Assembly: GCF_030052815.1 (NCBI RefSeq)
Contig: NC_079510.1
Location: 8,503,375-8,567,374 of the forward strand
Direction: 5' to 3'
From: Hevea brasiliensis
Taxonomy: Eukaryota; Streptophyta; Magnoliopsida; Malpighiales; Euphorbiaceae
Length of the DNA stretch: 64,000 bases
Both the position numbers and the translations under genes were made by a program. This document shows positions 23,256-35,000 of the stretch, in pieces. The notes under the pieces were generated by a model that was given only the letters and a program-made list of their open reading frames with translations, was not told where the DNA came from and did not search any database. How positions within the stretch are numbered: position 1 is the stretch's first letter; each line of letters begins with the position of its first letter.

Positions 23256-24243
23256 TGGCGATCGGCGATACTTCCAAGGAGAGCTGCAAGTGAAAGAGGG
23301 AGGTCTTCTGAAAAGTGCGAGCGATGAATGGGGCCACTGTTGCTGATGCTCAGACCCCTCGTCGTGAATTGGTGGAGGTGTCAAGCTCTCTTCCCTGACC
23401 TCAGGAGCAATCGATCCCAGAGGTAGAGGTCATCACTCTTGCTTCTTAGGAAATCGAACTTCTGCCTCCCCCCGCCACCTTCGATCTCTTTCAATGTGGA
23501 AGGAGAGTCCTCGGGTCCTACAGTTAGGATGCTTTCTCGGAGTGCTCAACTCCTGATCCAATCGCTGGAAAGGAACCGCTCTATAAGAGGGAATCCCAGC
23601 TTGGCCAAAGTCATGGGAGCTTCCATCTGCTCCCAAGAAGATCATAATAGGTTGGCAGAGGAGAGTATCGATGACATCTTAGCTCAGACAATGAGCTTGG
23701 GCTTAGAGGCCATCGCGAATCAATACGTAATCAGAGAGAAGGGCCACGCCTTAAGGAAGGAGATCCTTAAGGCGGTCCAAGATGCCTTAGCTGCACAAGC
23801 TCAACTCTCCTCTACTAATGACTACATTGCCAGAATGGAAGATCGGATGAAGCATTATAAGGAGAGGATAGCGTAGGTGAAGCGGGAACTTAAAGACTCC
23901 CGGGCTGGTCGATCTTCCAATCTCGCTCATTTTGCTGAAGACCTTTGGGCAAAGGAAGAGGAGCTCCGAGCCAAGGAGGAGAAGCTCTGAGCCAAGGAGA
24001 AGGAGCTCTAAGCTAAGGAAGAGGAGAGCATCATAAAAGCGGCCGGGGCTTATGTGAACGTCCATAATGACCTTTTGGCTGAGCTGAGGAAGCGGTATCC
24101 TAAAGAAGACTTCTCCTGGATGAATGAGCTCGCCCCAGATGCCGAAGAGGAGAGCGATGAGGAGCCAGAGAGAGAGAGGGAGAGAATCAGAGAGTGGAGA
24201 ATGTAACTGGGGAGCAGGCTGGGGGTGATCCACCTGCTGAGTG
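23256..24243 (+). pseudogene. Coiled-coil C-terminal part of the Transposase_28-like gene, broken
   Basis: After the acceptor-like site the frame is broken several times. The best open part is 23439-23876, with a helical, charged sequence (LAEESIDDILAQTMSLGLEA). Past TAG 23874-23876 the same frame reads on through repeated AKEEELRAKEEKL heptad-like units, where CGA-to-TGA-type stops occur, to RKRYPKEDFSWMNELAPDAE and an acidic tail. A one-frame shift in a GA-rich run would let it end at GDPPAE followed by TGA at 24241-24243. No enzyme motif is visible. It is likely a gag-like or accessory transposon protein; function unknown. Confidence 0.5.
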
Positions 24244-25289
24244 ACTTTTATATATTTTCCTTAAAATGAATAGAAGTCCTTTTGTTTACTTTCTTTGTTG
24301 AGATTAGAAAGCGCCCAAATCAAATGAGTACTTAATTGTTTGCACATATTTGAACATTAAACTTGAAAACAACCATTAATTAGAGTATAAGAGATCGGAA
24401 AGACATTACACATAAGCTTGAGATTGGACTAAGTGTAAGCTTGAGATCGGACTAAACGTAAGCTTGAGATCGGACTAAACGTAAGCTTGAGATTGACTTA
24501 AACGTAAGCTGGAGATTGGACTAAGTCACGACTAAACACGGGGTAAAACTTTAGAACATTAGAATCGGCAAACTTGACATTAATTTGGATTCTTAAGATC
24601 CAGATCATCATTAAACTGGATAAAAACCTTAACTTCATTTTAGGGAATATCTGGGGCATTCAAGTGAAAAGCCTGATCATAACATTAGTGAAATGAAGTT
24701 CCACAATATTTGTAAAGAGAGATCAGAGGTAAGACAGGATTGTCCGGAGACCCATCATTGATTCGAACCCATCTGATAAGAGATCGGAAAACAATTAACT
24801 AAGTATGGGATCGGTTTATTCCATGGTCAAGCTATCGGTGAGTTTGGAAAAGTCCAATGTGACTGAGGGACATCGACTTAGAGCGGATGATAAAGTCGAT
24901 TTTGAAGTCCCTTGACTTCGGAGATCGACCAAAATATGGTGTCGACACTACTTGTAAGGAAAAATCTGAGCCATTAATTTGAGGTAGTTAAAGCATTTTA
25001 GTACGCTCTAGTCTCCACCGTTAATTTTATTTGCAAGAACAAATCTCAAGCACTCGGATTAAAGTGATAAATGCAAATTTGGTACCTTCCAATCCCAACC
25101 CTTAATATGATTTGTAAGGCATAACTCCCAACTATTGGATCAAAGAAGAAAAGGATGGAGGAGTTCTGGATTGATCGTTGCCCTTAAATCCTTGGTCACT
25201 TTAATTATTGACCCTCAGATGTTGTCCTTTTAAATCCAAACCCTTCCTCTTTTTCATCTTGAATCCTGGCCCTCCATTTTGAGGCCCCC
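24244..25289 (+). other. Unassigned non-coding DNA, probably remains of a second retroelement type
   Basis: No ORF or LTR end is recognised. The base style differs from the Tekay elements, with many GATCGG/GATCGAC words, and it carries the 23-bp tandem array. It follows the Transposase_28-like ORF and may be its 3' UTR plus part of a Tat-like element. It ends abruptly at about 25290, where sequence homologous to the gag of element C starts (GTATAGACTC, matching 55092 onward). Confidence 0.4.
24413..24527 (+). repeat. Five tandem copies of a 23-bp unit
   Basis: Units start at 24413, 24436, 24459, 24482 and 24505. Each begins TAAGCTTGAGAT and ends ACTAAACG or ACTAAGTG. Units 2 and 3 are identical; the others differ by a few bases. 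No array of this unit is seen elsewhere in the window. Confidence 0.9.
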
Positions 25290-26516
25290 GTATAGACTCT
25301 AGCTAGTGCACCACTTGGTTCTGGCTTGTTAACAGTACTCTGACTTCCAGGAGTGCTACCCCTACCTCTGCCTCTACCTCTACCTCGACCAGCTGGTTGT
25401 GACCCTCTAAGTGTAAAGACTTTGACTGATCCCTTAGATGTTGCAAGAGGTCCAGATCGGTGCGGATTAGTACAATCCTTAGCAAAATGTCCACTCCCTC
25501 CACAGTTGAAATATGCACCGGTGGCCTTGAAACACACCCCACTATGTGTTCTACCACAAGTCTCACACTGCCGGACTGATAAAGCTCCTCGTGATGCCTA
25601 CTAGGTCTGCTGACCAGACCGAGGTGGTCATTGGCCAGAGAATCTGCCTCTGCCAGATCTGCGAGAGCTGGATCCCCCAAACTGTTTCCTCTTTCCAGAA
25701 CCACTCTCAGTAGCCTGGCCCGTAGCCTTTTCAGTCTTTTCTTTCTCTTGAGTGCCCTTCTTCATTGCCCCTTCTGATTCTATCCTTTCCAGTTCCAGGG
25801 CTTGTGAAATCAGCTCAGAAAAATTATAGTGTCTGAATCCCACAACTTGCATTCTTAAGCTAGGCCTCAATCCAGCCTAAACCTCTTACATCTGTCTCTG
25901 GGGGTGGAGACTAAGCTTCCAGCATAGTGACTTAGCCTTAAAAGGTCTCGCTGATATTCTGCTATTGTTCTGTCCCCATGCTTCAGGGTCAAGAATTCTT
26001 GCAATTTCATATCTACATAAGCATCGGGAACCCATTTCTGCCTGAATTCCCTCAGGAAGTCTATCCACGTCAGCACAGGTGGCTCAACCAGGCTGTGGGG
26101 GATGGTCTTCCACCATTCATATACATCTCCTTGTAGAAGAGATACTGAATATTCAAATTTTAATTCTTCGGCACACTGTAGTTTTCTGAATACCCTTTCC
26201 ATCCGTTCTAGCGACTGTTCTACCTCTAGTGGATCCACAGTGCCCTTAAACTCGGTAGCCCCAAATCTTATTAGTTTTTCATATTGTCGAGTTGGGGGAT
26301 GTGGTTGTACTGCATGTGCTTGCATCTAAACTTGGGTGGCACATTTCCCGTCATTTGTTGGAAGAATGAGACCATCTGCTGTGCAAATTGAGCAGGAAAT
26401 TGCAGTGCTTGAGGAGGAGCTGAAGTGGCTGACCTACTCACGTTCTGGAGTGCTGGGGCTTCCCCTTAGACCTCAGCCTCGACAGATTGCTCCACGGAAT
26501 GATCTCCCTCATCCAT
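25290..26516 (-). pseudogene. Second gag copy of element C (C'), truncated
   Basis: Start ATG at 26514-26516 (MDEGDHSVEQSVEAEV, then TAA). Gag core follows: EVEQSLERMERVFRKLQC, VYEWWKTIPHSL, FLREFRQKWVPDAYVDMKL. The frame changes near 25870, continues [20 protein letters not shown], then reaches a zinc knuckle altered at its first Cys position ([15 protein letters not shown]). Homology stops at 25290, near where protease should begin; beyond it the sequence is unrelated. Closest relative in the window is the gag of C at 55088-56315. Confidence 0.85.
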
Positions 26517-26685
26517 TCCTTTTTCAGAAATTTCCTAATTCCTGAGATCAAACACAAGGAGGTTGACCTCCGTTAGAGCATATTCATGATGTAAATATGT
26601 CATATGTATCAATTAAAGACACTTAAGCAGTTGTACTTATCAAAAAAATATTCACATACATAGTTAAAATTTATTGCAAAACTAT

Positions 26686-26697
26686 GCTCTGATGCCA
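26686..26697 (-). promoter_or_regulatory. Primer binding site of gag copy C', one base altered
   Basis: Minus-strand TGGCATCAGAGC, one change from TGGTATCAGAGC, 8 bases from the end of the middle LTR at 26706. Confidence 0.8.
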
Positions 26698-26705
26698 CTA
26701 AAACA

Positions 26706-29568
26706 TGTCACACCTTACCTCTCTGTAAGACATAACATGATCCCGTAGAATACCTAATGAACTACTGAACTTCACCTACCGATAACTCATTAAGTACACT
26801 ATAAGAGATTTTAAAACCATTTTCTTACATTTTGAAAGTGGTGAGCATTTTGGTAGGAATTAAAAACATTTAATTGAAGTTTCAAAACTAGTAAAAATTT
26901 TTGTCCATTTTTATTTGTCCGCAAATTTTGAAAAAATTTCGGTAGAGTGCCGTCTGTATTTTGAGAAAACAGTTCTTCAAAAACCTATAAAAAGCACTTC
27001 TAATATTTGTTTTCACAACTCCCAACCACCAAAATAACTTAGTTCATCATAATGCAATTCAAGTCCACAATTCAATCAAAATTTGTCATTTCAAAATATC
27101 TCATCAATTCATTCACATTGCATTTAATATTTAATTTACAAATACAAATCTTAATTTACAAAAAGAAAATCCAAAATACTATATGACAATTTACTGTACA
27201 ACTGCTCAACTTTATATTAATACATATGACATTACAATATTTACATCAAAATAACTACAAGGGTATAAATAAATACCCGTACCAAAAAGGTCAATGTAGT
27301 CCTCTATCACAATAGTAGCTCACTCTGCTGCTTTCTCCTTGCCCTTATCTGCGACAGCAAAATAAGCTATCGCTTAGTATAAAAATACTCAATGGTGTAC
27401 AATAAAAATTCAAAATGTAGTACATAAAACATTCATTGATGAATCACAATTTAAATATTTCACAAATTATCAAAACTCATTATAGGAAAATTTTGGTCAA
27501 ATAATTTAATAAACACAATGTTGCCAATTCATACACAACTTAAGCCATTACACAAAATTTCTGATCAATGCCGCGTTGTACACCACAACAAAGCAATCTA
27601 CAACCCCACTAATCGAAATCAATGAGGGAGGTGGCTAACTAGCTAATGAGTAATCATCCGATCTACAAACTCAGTTAGTAAGCTAGAGATGGAGGAAAAT
27701 AAACGATCTCAACCCCATAGATGGAGGAGGAATAATGTGGTACTGTCATGCTAAGTGTGAACACAAAATCAATTCAAAACAAAGTACTCAAATAATTTAG
27801 AAAAGATCCCAAAAAATTTCCAAAGTCATTTTTTTGCAATCACAAAATGGCAACACAATTTATAAACAACACAGCGATTTCATAAAGCATAACAATTCAA
27901 CTTTTCACTTAGAAAATAATTACATAAATTTATTATGCACAAACCTGACGTGAGTCGCCTCTAAGCCTTGACTCAGTCCCTTAGATTTTTTGCATCTTTT
28001 TTTTTTTAGCTGAAACACACAATTGACAGTGTTTCAGTATCTTGTGTCACAATAAATCCAATAATTACATTCATATATGCTCAATTATAGTCCCAATATG
28101 CTTAAACTTACATTCTTGAAAATTTTCATGTCGGGGTTACTATTCATGGCACTATTCAAGTCAATTTGTTGACTTTCTAATGCTTAATAGGTATGGAAAT
28201 TCTAATTTCACCCACATACCACATTTTGGTTACCTAATTTGTTGGTTTTGGTTATTTCCTCAAACTTCAAGTCTCTTAGGCACAAATTTCAAATTTTCAG
28301 TTTTGGTGTTCAGTTTTGCACTGTTCCATTGGTTATGTTGCTGTGATAATTTGGCTAAGTTTTCTTCATAGAAATTGTTCCTTATTGTCTTAAATTTATT
28401 TTCATTTTTGAATCACTCCATTTGGAGTTTTGTAGCCTAAGTTATAGCCATTTGAATATGGCTGGCCGGATTTGGTTTTACCCAGAATTCTGGGCAAACT
28501 CTGAATTTTGACAATTTTGTTGGTTGAATGTAGGTGGATTTTCAAATAGCTTATGGTCAAATTTTAGGTTTATTTTCTTCATGAAAGTTTTAGGGCTATG
28601 TCTCAGCTTTCCACTAGTAAAACTTCAGGTCATTTGGACCTTCCTAGACCAAGTTATGTCATTTACGTAACTACTGTTCATTTAGTCATTTTTGTATAGG
28701 TCAATTTGCCAATTTCAGATTTGGCCTAATTGTTCACTAAGTTATGGTCACTTTCTGGGCATGATTCCTATATGAAAAATGTGCTATTTTGTGTCTAGTT
28801 TCATTCCCAACTGGTCTCATACCAATTGGGTTAGTAAATTTTTAGTTTTGGTCCCTGAAAGAGACCTAGGTCATGCTGCCTACAGATTGACCCTCACCAA
28901 TCCGAATTTAAACTTGTTTCCAACAATTCATACACACCACAAATGGTCACAATTGACCATTTCTCAACTCAAATAAGGTCAATAACACCATTTGGCCAAT
29001 TCTCAAATTTTTCTTCAATTTCTTCAAATTGCTCAAACCCTAGCTACACACAAAGTTCAATCTAATGCAATTTAAAGTGTGTATTCATGTTCTACACGCC
29101 TAATTCACCTCAAATAACCATTCAAATCCATCAAACTCATTCATATCAAACCCTAACCCTAGTTGGATGAATTTTATGTTTGGTCCCTCAACAATTGTTT
29201 TCTTTTAATTTTAAGTAGATTTCTAGGTTAATTGAGTCACAAACACATAATAAACTAAGATTTTCAAATTCAATTACTTACCTTATGGAGCAGAATTTCT
29301 ATCCTTCAATTTTCTTCACTTCCTTGGTTTTATTGACATCCAAACTTCATATCAAGGTCCACTTGCAAGATTTACTTAAGGGGGTTAGGGAAATTTGTGG
29401 CTAAACTTAAGGTTTATGAGAGCTTGAGGTGAGCTCCCATGGTGGAATGAAAGAGATGAGAGAGGGAAAGAGATGAGGACAGCAACACTAAAAAAGAAAG
29501 ACCCAAATTGTTTTTTTTTTCTTTTAATTTGTTTTTATTTGTATTTGTCATCAAATTGACTTGGTCAA
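26706..29568 (-). repeat. Middle LTR of element C, main part
   Basis: On the minus strand it ends TGACA at 26706 next to the C' primer site. It matches 56505-59219 and 63091-63240 of the right LTR almost base for base. Element D interrupts it after GTCAA at 29564-29568. The continuation is 51772-51823, after which the LTR start is missing. It carries the palindrome at 28806-28830 and a degraded hairpin pair at 27345-27401. Confidence 0.9.
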
Positions 29569-30077
29569 TGTAACACCCCTATATTAAAACAGTCTATGCA
29601 TTCTACTGTTCCAGTGACCGGTGTCGGTCCGGACAATTAAGGGGATTAGAACTACGTCTAAGACACTTAGATAAGCCCTGAATGCAAATAATTAGAAATT
29701 GCCAAATAGTTAGGTACAAATAAGAAAAATGGAACACAAAAAGTTAAATGAGCCGAGAGTCACAGCGATGAGTGACCTCCTCAGGAATGACTGCGAGGTC
29801 AGTCTAAACTTAAAATTTAAAACCGTAAAATGTGACACCGCTGTCCTTAGGACTATTGCAAACACAGTGGAAAAGAGAAAATCATAAAAAAGAATTGTTA
29901 AGCAAGTTAAATAATTAGGTTAGGGATCCGGAAGAAATATCGAATAATTTACAAATCGGATTGAACCAACGAGGGGCAATTTGGTTAATTCACCCTAGAG
30001 CTGACTCCTGACCTAACTGTCCAATAAAATCTGAGAAATTAAAATTGTGAAATATATAATTAAATTGAAGAAGTGAG

Positions 30078-30113
30078 GAAAAGAAAAGAAAAGAAAAGAA
30101 AAGAAAAGAAAAT
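30078..30113 (+). repeat. (AAAAG)n microsatellite in the element D LTR
   Basis: About seven AAAAG units; the same tract with fewer units is at 48389-48418 in the 3' LTR. Confidence 0.85.
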
Positions 30114-32001
30114 AAAGAATTATGACATCATGTGTGTGACATCATGCACGACTTCATAATTCATTTAAAATTAATAACTTAATTTGACTAAGTCAAATTT
30201 AGGCTAAATATATAATAAATGAAAATAAAACAAAACAAATTTGGTCTTTTTCTTTGCCACTCCAAGCTGCCCCATCTTCTTTCTCTAACTCTCTCATTTT
30301 TTTTCCTCCATTAACATACCTTAAAAGCTCACAAAACCTTACTTTCCTTCATGATCTTCATAATCCTTAACACTAAATTTTGAAATTTCATCTTGGGTTG
30401 ATGGTTGAAAGTGAAAGAAGAGGAAAGAAAGGAGATTTAAAGAAGTAGAAAATTCATAATTTGAGGTAAGTTAATCAAATCTCTTTCTTTAGTATAAATG
30501 CTTGAAGTTGAGTTCATGTGGATGAATTATTGTAGAAACAAATGAAAAAAAATCATGCATGTATAGCAACCTATGAAATTCGTCCATGTTAGAGATGAAT
30601 AAGATTTGATGGGTTTGCATGCAATTAAATATGTAGACAAGTTTGATTGAGAGTGTAGATAATGTTTATACACTTTATGTTCATGATTTGAAGCTATTGA
30701 AGAATTAGAGTTCTTAACCCTTAGGGTTTTGGGGAGGAAATTTGAGAAATTGGTAAATTGATGTATTTTGACCTAAATAAGGCTCAAAATGGTCAATTGA
30801 GACAAATTAGGATGTGTTTGAATGGTTAGAAGTAAAAGCAAATTCGGATAAGTAGGGGTCCAATTCTGGATAGCCTGACCTAGGTCCTTTTCAGAGACCA
30901 AACCTATAATTCTGCCACTCCAATTGGTGTGAGGCCAATTGGAGATGAAAATAAACACATAATACACATTTTTCATGTAGAAACCATGCCCAGAAAGTGA
31001 CTCTAAGTTAGTGACCAATTAGGCTAAACCAGGAATTGGCACACTGCCACTGTACAAAAATATCCAAATGAACAGTATTTGTTCATTTGGCCATAACTTG
31101 GCCTAGGAAGGTCCAAATGACCTGATTTTTGAACCATTAGAAAGCTATGACATAGTACTACAACTTTCATGAAGAACACCAATCCAAATTCCATACATAA
31201 CTAAGTCATTTTGCCACTCAAAGTTAATGGTCCAAAACTGCCAGAACCACTTAGGTGCCCAGCAAATTTGGGTTAAACAAATCCGGCCAGCCATGTTAAA
31301 ATGGCCATATCTTGGGCTAAAAAATTCCAAATGAAGTGATTCAAAAAGGGAATTAAAGATAAGACAATAAGGAACAACTTTGATGAAGAGCACTTAGCCA
31401 AATTTCCACTGTAGATAGACCAATGGAATAGTACAAATAAGTAACCCAAAATTGAAATTTTGATATTTAACCCTAATAGGCTTTGAATTGAATTTGGCAA
31501 TCAATGCCAACAAAAATATGACTCAAAATATGGTATGTGGGTGTAATTAGAATCATCATATCTAATTAGTATGAAAAAGTCAATAATTTGACCAAATGGT
31601 CAAATGAATTGTAGCCACAATTATACTAAGTAAAAAGGACTCAATTTTATGGGATAAATTAAGTGTATAAAATTTAATTATTGAATTTATTAATTGGAAA
31701 TAAATTAAACAGATATTGAAACACTCTAGTCAAGTATTTTAGTGGGAAAGGAGCCCTCCAAGGAAGGAGGAGGAATTGAACCAAGACAAGCCTAGATAAG
31801 AGGTTTGTGCACAACTAACTCTTTTGTTATTTTACACTTCCAAGTTGAATTGAACAAGTTTATTTTATGATTTATGATTTTGTTGTGTTGAGAATTTTAA
31901 CTTATTGAATGAAATTGTATAATTTAAATATAAATTTTCTTATGCATTTAAGGATTTATTGCATGGTTTGGAGAATTTTAAATTTTTGGTTTGATGTGTT
32001 G

Positions 32002-35000
32002 TGTAACACCCCTAAGTTCTAGAGTGCGTCATTGCTCCAGTTGACAGTCTTTGTCAGGACAGCTAGGATGCCTAGAACCACACTTCAATGAGAGTGAGGA
32101 GACATAAAATAATGAAATACAAGAAAAGAAAGTACAAGAAAAACAAAGGAAAAATGATAGCAAAGAAATGTGATCAAGTTAAACGAGCCGGGAAACCTAG
32201 CGATGGTGATCATGACAGGAAGTCACGGCGTGGACCGTTGACTAGCCTCGGATCGGGGAACCACGGAAAACATTTTAGGACTTAAATAGAACCTTGTTGA
32301 AGAATAAATCTCATTAGAAAGATCAAAGAAAAATTAAATAATTAGTACAAAGAAAAGTGAGAAATCGAAAAAGCATAAAACTCTAGATACTAGAAAAATC
32401 AGAATGCCGCTTGAACAGGGCATTATGGTCATTTGACATCCCGAAGTGTCTTTTGACCTAAATATCCATTAAAAATAAATAGTATTACACTTAGAAAATA
32501 AAATGAAAAATTAAATTGGTGGTACCTAAAATAAATAGTGGAAATTATGGGTTAAATGTGGAATAAATGAACAATTACCTTATTATATGATTTAATCTTT
32601 GTTAGTGGACCACTAAAGATTTAATTAAACATAAAAAGGTGCTGATGCAAGTCCACTAACCAGCTGAACTTCATCTGCCTCAAAGTTATCTCAACATTGC
32701 CGTGAATGAAGGTGAGAGGAAACTCCATAGCCATTTTTCATGCAAGCTTTCTTAACTCTCCATTTTCAACTCCAACCTCTTAGGTTTCTTCATTAAACTT
32801 TGTCTACACATCACAAGGAAGATATTGATACCAAATTTGAGAAGTTTGGTGAAGGTTTAGCAAGTTACAATCAAAGGTAAGTTTACACTTTTGAGAATTC
32901 CTTTGTTAAACTTTACGTTCATGTTATGGGTGTTAGTTTTGTGAAGGAAATTTTAAAGTTTAAATAGTTATTGAGATAGCCATTTTTGGACAGCCATGGG
33001 GTCACACATTTAATGATTTATTATGCATATAATTGATGAGAAATAATGTTGATCATGGTGATTTAATGTCCTAGTGAATTATTTCACATTTATATGGTGA
33101 TTTTGGCACTTAGATGAGTATGGATGAATTGTAGGGCAATGTGGTGTTGAAGGACAATTTTCGGCAGCTTGGGAACCCTTGAATAATTGTATGTATTGAT
33201 GGAAGTATAGGCAGAATATTGACCTAGAAGGATTGATGGATATGTATGTAGATTGATATTGTAAAGTGTATGTAAGATTTGTAATGGTTAGGTGTGTATG
33301 TAATGGTATTTAGAACTTGTAAATGTGAATTATATTTGGTGTGTTGAGGGTAATTGTAATCTGCCCAAAGTAATGTTAATGTAAAGTAGAAAATGCTTTT
33401 GGTAATGTACCAAAACAGATTGGTAGGGAAGTGAACCAAATTGCAAGGTATATGTGTGTTTGAATTGGGGTTTGAAAGACATATAGAGGACAGTGTGCAA
33501 ATAGACCTATAACTTTAAATGTGTAACCTCAATTGGTATGAGACCAATTGGAGGTGGAACTAGGCACAAAATGTGCCAACTTTCATTGAGAAAACATACC
33601 AAAATTCTGCTTGCAAGGTGACCTAAGAAAATGACCAATTCGGATTAGGTGCAATTAGGACCTGAAAAATGACCAATTGGGTAGCAGTGAGTGTTTAGGC
33701 CATAACTCACTCAAACCAGGTCCAATTGACCTGAAATTTTAACCATGAATATTAAGACCCATACCTACAAGTCTTATGAAGACACCAAAGCCCAGAAATG
33801 ACCATAAGCAAGTCAAAAAGCTTGCACAAGTTCGGGTCCAAAAACTGGCCGAACCAAAGTTGACCAAATTGACCAAAAAAATGACCTAATTTGATGCCAT
33901 TTGACCAGCAATAGTGTAATGACCATAACTTGGTCTACTTAACTCGGATTGACCTAAAATTTTTCATCGTGGTCCATAAGACATAGATCTACAAGTTTGT
34001 AGTTTTGCCCGAAACCCGAAAACCGAGGGAACTAGGCCGTCAGGCTAGGTCAAACTAGTATCCCGAAATCCAGCAAGTTGCATTAAAATGCACTAAACAA
34101 GGAAACGAGTTTGGCAAAACGTACCAAACCTAAAACCCTATCGAGTGTGACATATTAATGACACTAAAACCTAATTTACCTAAAACGCATCGAGGGTCGG
34201 TATATTAGGTGATTAAGCAAATAAAGGTATTCAGTGAATTGTTTATCGAACATTATCGTTAGAGGCAAATTAATTTAGCACTGAAACACTTCAAATTGTG
34301 TTTCTCAGTTAACAAGGACTCAGCAAAAGGGAAAGAAATACTGAGTCAAGACCAGGAGACAAATATCAGAGGTTTGTGCACAACTAGTTTTCAACTGATT
34401 TTACTCTGAATAAGATTTCATATGATTAATTGTATGTTATTGATTTAAATTGTGTTTGTGCACAACGAATATTTCTTTTGAATTTTTCAATTGAAATAAA
34501 TATTGACTATTTGTACATTATTGTTTTAAATTGTGGAAATGTCTTTGAATGGGTATTTATTGCTTGAAAAGCATTGTAAATGATTTGAAACTGTGAGAAA
34601 TTGTTTGAATGATATTGATGGATACTTATTGCTTAAAAGCATTGTAAATGGTTTGAAATTGTGGGAAAATTAGTTTAGTGTGATTTGTGAAAATCGAAGT
34701 TAATTATGAATTGTGTTGCCATTTTGTGAATGAAATTATGACTTTGGAAATTTATTGGATTCTCACGAATCATTTGAATAAAATGTTTGGAATTGATTTT
34801 GTGTTCACACTTAGCATGACAGTATCGTATCATTCCTTCTCCAATTATGGGGTTGTGATCGTTTATTTCCTTCTCCATTTATGGAGTCATGATCGTTTAT
34901 TTTTCCCTCTCTGGTTTACCAGTTGAGGTGATCGGATGAGTACTCATTATATAGCTAGCTTCCTCCCTCATTGATTTCGATTATTGGGGTGAGTATGTCT

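Noticed and set aside
24413..24527. Short direct repeats considered as a CRISPR array
   Set aside because: No spacers; units are contiguous, and the context is a plant nuclear genome.
34687..34926. ORF in S1 that is largely shared with 41609-41815 in S3
   Set aside because: Both are solo LTRs of one subfamily, so shared sequence is expected. The frame is not kept in S4 or A, and composition is simple and AT-rich.
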